NCBI GenBank assembly: GCA_016928935.1
Contig: JAFGJU010000221.1
Coordinates: 1-5,076, forward strand
DNA length: 5,076 bases
Origin: Candidatus Eiseniibacteriota bacterium
Lineage (GTDB): Bacteria; Eisenbacteria; RBG-16-71-46; JAFGJU01
Direction: 5' to 3'
The notes beneath the pieces are model-generated. The model was not told the DNA's origin. It searched no databases and saw only the letters and a list, made by a program, of their open reading frames with translations. Position numbers and translations under genes: made by a program. Shown here piece by piece: positions 1-5,076 of the stretch (positions are counted from its first letter, which is position 1; the number at the start of each line of letters is the position of its first letter).

Positions 1-784
1 CGCGGTAGGAGACCACGGCGGCGGCAAGAAGGTTGACCGAGGCCAGGACTGCGGCAATCCTGAAGGAGCCCAGGACACGTACCAGAAGAAGGCTGAGCAG
101 AAGACCCCCGGCCGCGGCGCCGACTGCCTCCAGGAAGTACACGCGGGATACTGACGCGGCACTCCCTGCACCCGGCTCACCCGATTTCGCGACTGCCGAG
201 CCCTGACCCGCGGCTCTTTCGTACGCCGCACCCGAACCCCTCCGCACCAACGTCGCACCCAGAGGGAAGAGAAGTCCCTGGAGAAGACAGAACGGAGACA
301 GGAACACGGCCGAGCAGGCCAGCGCCGTCACCAGACCTACCACCTCGCCGGGGGCCGGCCTCAGTTGCGCCGGAGGCGCCATCAGGCCCACGGCCGCAAA
401 CAGAAGGCCTGCGGCGGCCAGCGCCTGGACGACCGCAAAACGGAGAAGCAGAGGCGACGTGCCGGTGACGGAGCCGGACCGACGCTCGCCGCGGAGGCTC
501 GCTCGAGCCAGGAGGGCGTGCAGGGGGCCGCTGCCGACCGCCGTCGCCAGCAGCCACACCGACATGTATATCCCGATGACGAGCTCGTTCCCGTGGAACG
601 TGCTTATGAATTCGCGCAACAGGAAAATCTGGCTGGACGTGGCGGTGAACCCCAGAAGCAGGATGGCAGACGCAATGACCGACCGGGGAGTACTCTCGTC
701 CGCAAACTGACCACGGGCGGCCCCCTGCGCGTTCGACCCCGGTGAGCCGAACTCACCGGCCGGGATGTCTCGCGAGCGGTTCAT
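1..784 (-). CDS. Spermidine-synthase-like polytopic membrane protein (N-terminal part, runs off window)
   Basis: The reading frame opens at the ATG at 784-782 and stays open to the window edge, giving 261 residues and no stop. After a polar, Gly/Ser-rich leader of about 34 residues come hydrophobic segments at about 36-56, 66-92, 112-135, 147-178, 215-236 and 240-259. Recognisable family signatures are GFTATSSQIFLLREF (45-59) followed by GNELVIGIYMSVWLLATAVGS (split around 65-85), and VYFLEAVGAAAGGLL (215-229). These match the membrane half of 'fused MFS/spermidine synthase' proteins, whose C-terminal half is normally a Rossmann-fold aminopropyltransferase-like domain; that half would lie outside this window. 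The hydrophilic loop at about 181-214 looks longer than usual and is rich in Gly, Ala and Ser. The start codon overlaps the stop of the upstream cytochrome gene (ATGA) and has no good Shine-Dalgarno site, so translation is probably coupled. True polyamine synthesis is doubtful; the function is unknown. A plain transporter is the main alternative. Confidence 0.8.
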   Translation of the reverse strand, partial: MNRSRDIPAGEFGSPGSNAQGAARGQFADESTPRSVIASAILLLGFTATSSQIFLLREFISTFHGNELVIGIYMSVWLLATAVGSGPLHALLARASLRGERRSGSVTGTSPLLLRFAVVQALAAAGLLFAAVGLMAPPAQLRPAPGEVVGLVTALACSAVFLSPFCLLQGLLFPLGATLVRRGSGAAYERAAGQGSAVAKSGEPGAGSAASVSRVYFLEAVGAAAGGLLLSLLLVRVLGSFRIAAVLASVNLLAAAVVSYR

Positions 785-2436
785 TTGTGTCCGTGGGAAT
801 CAAACACCGTCCAGTAAGCGTGCCAGACAATCGCGGCAAGCCCCGCCAACACGGCCTCGAAAAAATGGACTCCCGTGGCCAGCTCGGACACCCAGAGCGG
901 GAGGAATCTGAGAGTCAGGTTGTCCGCCAGCAGCAGGAAGCCCGTCACAGTCATCACCACGGCTCCCCAGGCCAGGGTCCAGTACTCGCTCTTCTCCACG
1001 TAGTTGTACCTGCCGAACGCCGGACGCTGTTTGGACAACCCAAGATTGTACTTGAGCTGGGCCAGGAGGTCCTTGAAGTCCTTGAGCCTCGGCCTTAGAG
1101 CCCTCGCCTGCTCCCTGCCCCTCTTGGTCAGCAGCACTTCCAGTATGTGAGAGACACACACGGCGATGAGGACGGCCGCGGCTATTCTGTGTATCAAAGC
1201 CCGCGCGTCGGAAGGGCTGTCGAACCAACGGATCGGCGCGGTCCACCACGAGTGCGGCCGGTTCAGGGCGAAGCCGGTGTAGGCCAGCACCGCGAAGCTC
1301 GCCACGAGGAGTGCGTACTGTATCTTCTGGGAGACCCGCCACCCGTAAACCTTCCGGGTGGCCTTTCTGTTCCAGACCCGGCTCAGTGCACGCCTCAGGA
1401 AGTCGAGGACGTCGTAGGCGAACATGGCCAGAATGGTGAATGCAATCAGTATCATGTAGGCAACGGCCACGTACCTCACCGCCGGAGTCGTGCTCCGGGG
1501 CGGGGACGAATGCACGCTGCCGGATGCGACGCTGCTGTCCGCACCGGGGTGGCACTTGCGGCAGGTGGCCGCAAGGTTGGCCTTGTTGACCGGCGACTTC
1601 GGGTCCTCGGGCGGAAGGATTCTATGATCTTCGTGGCAGGATACGCAGTTGGCGGCCCGGGTGGAGCCGTACTGCACGGCCAGCCCGTGGAAACTCTCGT
1701 CGTAGGTATTCACGACGTCGGCCCTGAGCCCGTATCTGGAGACGATGTCCTTGTCCGCGTGGCAGCCCGCGCATTGCCTCGCGACCGCGGTGTGAAACAC
1801 GGGCGAGGTGTGGTCTTTCACCCGCAGAATCAGGTGTATTCCGTGGCAATCCGTGCAGACCGGCAGGTCCAAGCTCTCGGCCCCCGGAACAGGAGCGTGT
1901 GCGCCCGTGAGTAGGTCCTCCGCCTCGTCGCCGTGGCACTGGCCGCAGGTTCCGATCAGGTGACCCCTATTGATGGGGGAATCCGGGTTCGACTGGGGAA
2001 TCATCGAGTGCGGCTCGCCGTGGCAGTCACCGCAAGTCTCGGCCTCAGTCCTGCCCTCGGCCAGCAGAGGACCGTGGCCGAGCGAAAGATAGTCCCTGAC
2101 CTCGCCGGCGTGGCATGACCCGCACGCGGAGGGCGGGAGTTCTTCCGGGTGAGGCACCTTCCTCACCGTGGAATGACACGCCGTGCACGAAAGGCCCGTG
2201 TGCTCGGAGGCCTTCAGTGCCTCTGCGTCGACCGCTGGACCGACACGACCGCGCAAGTGGCACATCAGGCAGACCTCGTCGGCCGGCGGTTCAGTTGCGG
2301 CCTCTCCCCGGGACCATGCCGGCACGGCAGTCGCCAGGAGGGCACAGACCAGCCAGAAGACCGCGCGCGAGAACGCAGGCTTCGTGCCCGGGCGGAACGG
2401 CCGGACAACGCCGAGGAGGATGCCCGCGCGTGTCAT
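781..2436 (-). CDS. CbcL-like inner-membrane cytochrome: nine c haems fused to a dihaem cytochrome b domain
   Basis: The 551-residue protein has an N-terminal membrane/signal segment (about 24-41, after a long basic n-region). A periplasmic domain follows with nine CXXCH motifs whose first Cys is at 56, 84, 105, 135, 164, 194, 222, 264 and 292. The C-terminal half has helices at about 319-345, 371-390, 413-436, 485-505 and 521-546. Histidine pairs H416/H430 and H524/H539, one pair per helix, are the likely ligands of two b haems. This half resembles the hydrogenase/formate dehydrogenase-type cytochrome b family. Nine c haems joined to such a domain is the layout of Geobacter CbcL, a menaquinol oxidase feeding low-potential extracellular electron transfer; orthology here is inferred, not shown. 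The ATG at 2436 follows a GGAGG six bases upstream. The protein needs the System II genes upstream for haem attachment. No hydrogenase or dehydrogenase catalytic subunit lies in the window, which favours quinol oxidation over service to such an enzyme. Confidence 0.92.
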   Translation of the reverse strand: MTRAGILLGVVRPFRPGTKPAFSRAVFWLVCALLATAVPAWSRGEAATEPPADEVCLMCHLRGRVGPAVDAEALKASEHTGLSCTACHSTVRKVPHPEELPPSACGSCHAGEVRDYLSLGHGPLLAEGRTEAETCGDCHGEPHSMIPQSNPDSPINRGHLIGTCGQCHGDEAEDLLTGAHAPVPGAESLDLPVCTDCHGIHLILRVKDHTSPVFHTAVARQCAGCHADKDIVSRYGLRADVVNTYDESFHGLAVQYGSTRAANCVSCHEDHRILPPEDPKSPVNKANLAATCRKCHPGADSSVASGSVHSSPPRSTTPAVRYVAVAYMILIAFTILAMFAYDVLDFLRRALSRVWNRKATRKVYGWRVSQKIQYALLVASFAVLAYTGFALNRPHSWWTAPIRWFDSPSDARALIHRIAAAVLIAVCVSHILEVLLTKRGREQARALRPRLKDFKDLLAQLKYNLGLSKQRPAFGRYNYVEKSEYWTLAWGAVVMTVTGFLLLADNLTLRFLPLWVSELATGVHFFEAVLAGLAAIVWHAYWTVFDSHGHK

Positions 2437-2440
2437 GTCA

Positions 2441-2447
2441 CACCTCC
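2441..2447 (-). promoter_or_regulatory. Ribosome binding site of the nonaheme cytochrome gene
   Basis: The minus strand reads GGAGGTG here, with the GGAGG core six bases before the ATG at 2436. It is the strongest Shine-Dalgarno site at any start in this window. It fixes this start and hence the long basic region before the signal segment. Confidence 0.8.
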
Positions 2448-2552
2448 ACCCTGTGTATTCCTTCGATTAAAAGACCCGACCTGGAGCTCGACGGCACGGC
2501 CGCTGACAGCCCGGGCAGTCGCCCCGGCAGCGCAGCCGGTCTCGTCCAGACG

Positions 2553-2572
2553 GTCGGCCCCAGTCGGCCCCG
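2553..2572. repeat. Two tandem copies of a 10-bp GC-rich unit
   Basis: GTCGGCCCCA (2553-2562) is followed at once by GTCGGCCCCG (2563-2572); the two copies differ only in the last base. A related GTCAGTC occurs at 2572-2578 and again at 2594-2600, 22 bp apart. The repeat lies in the gap upstream of the nonaheme cytochrome. It may be a helically phased protein-binding site or simple GC-rich sequence drift. Confidence 0.5.
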
Positions 2573-2675
2573 TCAGTCGGTGCCGGCTGCCCGGTCAGTC
2601 CGCCGCCACGGTACCACCGGTTTCATTGGAACGGTTGACCTGGTCGGGCTCGTCAGACTCTGGGAAACGACTGTG

Positions 2676-2704
2676 ATTCTAGCCACGCCAACCCGAGCGC
2701 ACAA
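2676..2704 (-). promoter_or_regulatory. Possible sigma70-type promoter for the nonaheme cytochrome gene
   Basis: On the minus strand, TTGTGC (2704-2699) is separated by 17 bases from TAGAAT (2681-2676). The -10 element matches the consensus at five of six positions; the -35 element matches only its TTG. It would leave an untranslated leader of more than 200 bases before the ATG at 2436. The gap position and spacing support a promoter, but the -35 is poor and such matches occur by chance. Confidence 0.3.
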
Positions 2705-2727
2705 GCGAATACTGGTCGCGCCGACTC

Positions 2728-3528
2728 TCAGGTGTAGGAGTGCAGCCCACCGATGAAGAGATTGCTCATGAAGGTGAACACGGTTGTGGCGAACCCGATA
2801 ATGGACAGCACTGCCGCCCTTTTCCCCCGCCAGCCCGCGGTGATGCGGGCATGCAGGTAAGCGGAGTATATTATCCAGACCACCAAGGACCCGACCTCCT
2901 TGGGGTCCCAGCTCCACGGGGTCCCCCACGCCTTCCAGGCCCAGACGGCGCCGGCGAAAAGAGCACCCAGGGTGAACAGCGGATACCCGATCAGGATGGC
3001 CTTGTACGTGAGTTCGTCCAGCATGTCCGACGGCGGCAGCCAGCCCACGCCCCTTTCCTTGAACAGGAACATCAAACTCGTGGCGAAGGCGACCGCGAAC
3101 GCTCCCTCGCCCAGCACCGCCATGGTCACGTGTATGTGGAGCCAATAGCTCTGGAGGGCGGGCACGAGCTGTCCCACGACGTCCTTCGGGAACAGCGAAG
3201 CCACGACTATGACGGCAAACGCCACCGGCGAGACGAATATCCCGAAGTTCCTGGGACGGTGACCGAACTGGAGGATGAAGTAGAAGAGCACCGTCGCCCA
3301 GGAAAAACAGGACGCGTACTCGTACATCGACGCAAACGGAGGATGCCCGGCCGCGACCGTGCGGACCACGAGCGCAGTTGTGTGGAACCCGAAACCGATC
3401 CCCAACGCGACAATCGCCGCCGCCCCCACGCGCCGTTTCGGAAACGCGAGGTCCAGCACGAACAGCATGGTCGCCGCGAGGTAGCCGAACAGGGCAACCC
3501 AGAAGAACGGCACGTCACTTCCCGTCAT
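2728..3528 (-). CDS. ccsA: Cytochrome c biogenesis protein CcsA/ResC (System II haem handling)
   Basis: This is a 266-residue polytopic membrane protein with about eight hydrophobic segments. It carries the WWD signature of the haem-handling protein family at 201-218: WGTPWSWDPKEV followed by W218. Conserved-position histidines are visible at H49 (GFHTT), H133 (in LQSYWLHIHV, 125-134), H226 (YLHAR) and H263 (GLHSY at the C-terminus). In System II, CcsA and ResB form the synthase that moves haem across the cytoplasmic membrane and joins it to reduced CXXCH cysteines. Length and motif order are those of a complete, separate CcsA rather than a CcsBA fusion. The ATG at 3528 lies one base after the resB stop, with AAGGA seven bases upstream inside the end of resB, so the two genes are co-transcribed and probably translationally coupled. 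It is called ccsB or resC in some annotations. Confidence 0.95.
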   Translation of the reverse strand: MTGSDVPFFWVALFGYLAATMLFVLDLAFPKRRVGAAAIVALGIGFGFHTTALVVRTVAAGHPPFASMYEYASCFSWATVLFYFILQFGHRPRNFGIFVSPVAFAVIVVASLFPKDVVGQLVPALQSYWLHIHVTMAVLGEGAFAVAFATSLMFLFKERGVGWLPPSDMLDELTYKAILIGYPLFTLGALFAGAVWAWKAWGTPWSWDPKEVGSLVVWIIYSAYLHARITAGWRGKRAAVLSIIGFATTVFTFMSNLFIGGLHSYT

Positions 3529-3529
3529 C

Positions 3530-4966
3530 TCACGATCCTTTCCCCTTCTCTTTCGCGAACTCCCGGATTTCCGACAGCTCTTGCGTAAGGGAGTAGTGAT
3601 GCTTGCTGGATGCGCCGGCCACTCTCAGCTCGGAACGGCCGGGCGCAACTTCACGGACGCGAACCCACACTCGCCTGTAGTATGTCAGAAACGAGAGGAA
3701 AATCCCGACCGTGATCACGCCGAACGCAACCAGCATGAGTTTGAGTCCCGGGTTTGTGACCACGTCCAGGCCGGTGTAGAACTCCGGGTAGAAGTCAACG
3801 AAGCGAAACCGTCCCAGTTCCCCCCTGTCTCCGTGAATGTCCATGCCCATGATCAGCCACCCGCTCTCCAGCACCTGCCCGCCGCGGGTCACCTCCAGCT
3901 TGATTGCGGGAAGCCGCGGCTCGCCGGAGCGGCTGCCGACGATTCCGGTGGCGAGGTCCATCACGAAATCCGGCACGTAGCGTGTGACTTCCACTGCCAC
4001 GTCGGTGCCTGGCACGGCCGTCTTCACGAGGAAGGGCACGTCCAGCGCGGCGGAGGCCGAATCCCCTTCCACGATGAGAAGCCTCGCTTCCCTAATCCTG
4101 GAGGGGTCCTGCCCGTAACTTGCCTGGTAGAAGCTTATTCCGCCGTAGGTTAGAGGGTGGTTCACCTCTATCACCTTTCGCACGACCTCCCTCCCACCCT
4201 CTATCACAGTGAGGCTGGACTTCCAGTCGCGGACCTGTCCCTCGGGATTGGTGTCTATCGTGAAGTCGTCCACCCTGACGCCGAAATCCGCCGACGGCTC
4301 GATCTCCTTCACCTGGAGGGTGTCTCCCACGCTGACCGGCACCTGGTGCTGGTACCCGAACCCTCCGTTGACGGCGCCCGCCGCGAGGACCAGTAGAACG
4401 CCCAGGTGCGTCACCAGAAAACCGATTCGGGAAACGCCGCCTTTCTGTCCGGCCACGAACGTGTCGGCGCCGCTCTTCGCTGAAGCGACGGCGAAGCCCT
4501 TCTTTTTGAGCAAGCGCGCCAGCCGGTGAGACAGCTCGGACGAGTCGGCTTCCACCGTGACCGCCGCGCCCGCGCGCAGGAGCTCGTTGTCCTCCGCCTT
4601 GGGCCGCGAAAAGGCCTGGGAGAAACTGGGCCTGATCCGCTTGAGCGAGCAAAGGATGAGGTTCAGCGCGGAGAGCATTATGAGGACGAGGAACCACCAC
4701 ACCCGGTACACGGAGGCCAGCCCGGTGTAAAGCAGGAAGTTCCCCCAGAAACCCCCGTATCTCGAGACGTACTCCTCGGGGGGGGCGTTCTGCATGATGA
4801 ACATACCGACGAGTGAGACGCCTCCGATGACGAGCAGAACGACGAGCCCGAATCTGGAGGAGCTCAGGAACGAATGGATCGAAGACGGGATCGAGCGCGT
4901 TCTTGCGGTTTCCTGCTTTGTCGGAGTTGCCAGGTTCCCCTCCCCGGGATTGACGGGCGGCGTCAC
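3530..4966 (-). CDS. resB: Cytochrome c biogenesis protein ResB (Ccs1)
   Basis: Read from a GTG at 4966-4964, the protein has 478 residues. It shows the ResB plan: helix 1 at about 37-57 (after HSFLSSSRFG), helix 2 at about 84-107, helix 3 at about 180-199 containing H187 (GFLVTHLGVLLVL), a large periplasmic domain of about 210 residues, helix 4 at about 409-430, and a charged cytoplasmic tail. The periplasmic domain has the family motif VNHPLTYGGISFYQASYG (268-285). ResB partners CcsA in System II haem export and ligation. The start is uncertain because no ATG lies between the upstream gene and helix 1. The GTG overlaps the stop of the upstream cytochrome gene (GTGA) but lacks a Shine-Dalgarno site. 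A CTG at 4933-4931 has GGGGAGGGG just upstream and would give 467 residues. Codons upstream of 4966 in this frame overlap the cytochrome gene and do not look like ResB, so a longer start is rejected. Confidence 0.93.
   Translation of the reverse strand: MTPPVNPGEGNLATPTKQETARTRSIPSSIHSFLSSSRFGLVVLLVIGGVSLVGMFIMQNAPPEEYVSRYGGFWGNFLLYTGLASVYRVWWFLVLIMLSALNLILCSLKRIRPSFSQAFSRPKAEDNELLRAGAAVTVEADSSELSHRLARLLKKKGFAVASAKSGADTFVAGQKGGVSRIGFLVTHLGVLLVLAAGAVNGGFGYQHQVPVSVGDTLQVKEIEPSADFGVRVDDFTIDTNPEGQVRDWKSSLTVIEGGREVVRKVIEVNHPLTYGGISFYQASYGQDPSRIREARLLIVEGDSASAALDVPFLVKTAVPGTDVAVEVTRYVPDFVMDLATGIVGSRSGEPRLPAIKLEVTRGGQVLESGWLIMGMDIHGDRGELGRFRFVDFYPEFYTGLDVVTNPGLKLMLVAFGVITVGIFLSFLTYYRRVWVRVREVAPGRSELRVAGASSKHHYSLTQELSEIREFAKEKGKGS
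4934..4945 (-). promoter_or_regulatory. Shine-Dalgarno-like GGGGAGGGG just inside the 5' end of resB
   Basis: On the minus strand GGGGAGGGGAAC directly precedes an in-frame CTG at 4933-4931, with GGAGG five bases from it. The spacing is ideal for initiation, but CTG starts are rare in bacteria. The site is either the true resB ribosome binding site or a chance GC-rich run within the codons that follow the GTG start at 4966. Confidence 0.35.
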
Positions 4967-5076
4967 TTCTTGCGGGCCGTCTTCACGACGTGGACACCCT
5001 TGGCCAGATACGTCTCGAAGTCGAAGCCCTTGAACGTGGGACTCTGCTTGTTGTGGCAGCCTACGCACACTGATTC
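4963..5076 (-). CDS. C-type cytochrome, C-terminal fragment (probably multihaem cytochrome c554-like)
   Basis: Only the last 37 codons lie in the window; the gene enters from the right edge and ends at the TGA at 4965-4963. The visible residues contain a c-haem attachment motif CVGCH (residues 4-8 of the fragment), then NKQSPTFKGFDFETYLAKGVH and a lysine-rich tail. A final CXXCH followed closely by SPTF and a FDF segment recalls the C-terminus of cytochrome c554-type multihaem proteins. That family call is from memory of the pattern and is tentative; a c-type cytochrome is secure. The stop overlaps the probable GTG start of resB by four bases, which places this cytochrome in the same operon as the System II genes that would mature it. 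Haem number and cellular location cannot be judged from the fragment. Confidence 0.82.
   Translation of the reverse strand, partial: ESVCVGCHNKQSPTFKGFDFETYLAKGVHVVKTARKK

Larger units (their letters stand above)
2437..2727. other. Intergenic region between ccsA and the nonaheme cytochrome gene
   Basis: This 291-bp stretch is the only sizeable non-coding gap in the window. I find no convincing protein in any frame: the plus-strand frames open across it continue as antisense shadows of the flanking genes. The half next to ccsA is less GC-rich and holds the best promoter-like match. The middle (about 2510-2605) is very GC-rich with repeated CAGTC and GTCGGCCCC elements. The end near the cytochrome holds a strong ribosome binding site. 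No GC stem followed by a T run, as expected of an intrinsic terminator, was seen on the minus strand. A small inverted repeat, CCGGC-6-GCCGG at 2524-2539, is too weak to call. Confidence 0.7.

Noticed and set aside
177..557. Minus-strand open frame of 126 codons in another frame within the left gene
   Set aside because: It is Arg/Gly/Pro-rich and overlaps the frame from 784 to 1 that has clear membrane helices and family signatures.
2524..2539. Inverted repeat CCGGC-6-GCCGG as a terminator for ccsA
   Set aside because: The stem has only five pairs, no T run follows on the minus strand, and it lies almost 190 bases past the ccsA stop.
2684..2700. TTGGCGTGG on the minus strand as the -24 part of a sigma54 promoter
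   Set aside because: The required TTGC-type -12 element is not present at the right distance.
2115..2756. Plus-strand open frame of 213 codons covering the intergenic gap
   Set aside because: It starts antisense to the cytochrome and ends antisense to ccsA. Its composition is Arg/Pro/Ser-rich and low in complexity, with no ribosome binding site or motif I recognise.
2740..3588. Long plus-strand open frame of 282 codons opposite ccsA
   Set aside because: It is rich in Arg, Gly, Pro, His and Glu with no hydrophobic or family pattern, and lies fully antisense to a confident CcsA gene. This is a usual GC-rich shadow.
4967..5068. Upstream extension of resB to the ATG at 5068
   Set aside because: These 34 codons overlap the cytochrome gene that carries a CVGCH motif in another frame. 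They do not look like ResB, whose similarity begins near helix 1.

Overview
This 5.1-kb, GC-rich window (well above 60% G+C by eye) carries genes only on the minus strand, so transcription runs from high to low coordinates. It is a c-type cytochrome cluster from a respiring bacterium that assembles its cytochromes by System II (ResB/CcsA). The sequence does not identify the organism. High GC, split ResB and CcsA, and a Geobacter-like nonaheme c/b cytochrome would suit a deltaproteobacterium or one of the uncultured anaerobic bacterial phyla. No phage, transposon, CRISPR array, tRNA or rRNA was found.

Layout in transcription order: (1) the last 37 codons of a c-type cytochrome with a CVGCH haem motif (5076-4963), probably of the multihaem cytochrome c554 type. 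(2) resB (4966-3530), whose GTG start overlaps the stop of gene 1. (3) ccsA/resC (3528-2728), one base after resB, with an intact WWD haem-handling domain. (4) A 291-bp non-coding gap (2727-2437) with a possible promoter, a short tandem repeat and a strong ribosome binding site. (5) A 551-residue membrane cytochrome (2436-781): signal peptide, nine CXXCH haem sites, then a five-helix dihaem cytochrome b domain. This is the architecture of the Geobacter quinol-oxidising cytochrome CbcL. (6) The N-terminal membrane half of a spermidine-synthase-like fusion protein (784 to beyond base 1), whose start overlaps the stop of gene 5 (ATGA) and which runs off the window.

How they may work together: ResB and CcsA would deliver haem across the inner membrane and attach it to the CXXCH motifs of the cytochromes at both ends of the cluster. 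The nonaheme c/b protein would take electrons from menaquinol through two b haems and pass them along a chain of c haems to periplasmic or extracellular acceptors. The role of the translationally coupled spermidine-synthase-like protein is unknown and is the most open question here. The nine-haem domain resolves into one leading haem plus four repeated two-haem units, with exactly nine regularly placed spare histidines as candidate distal ligands.
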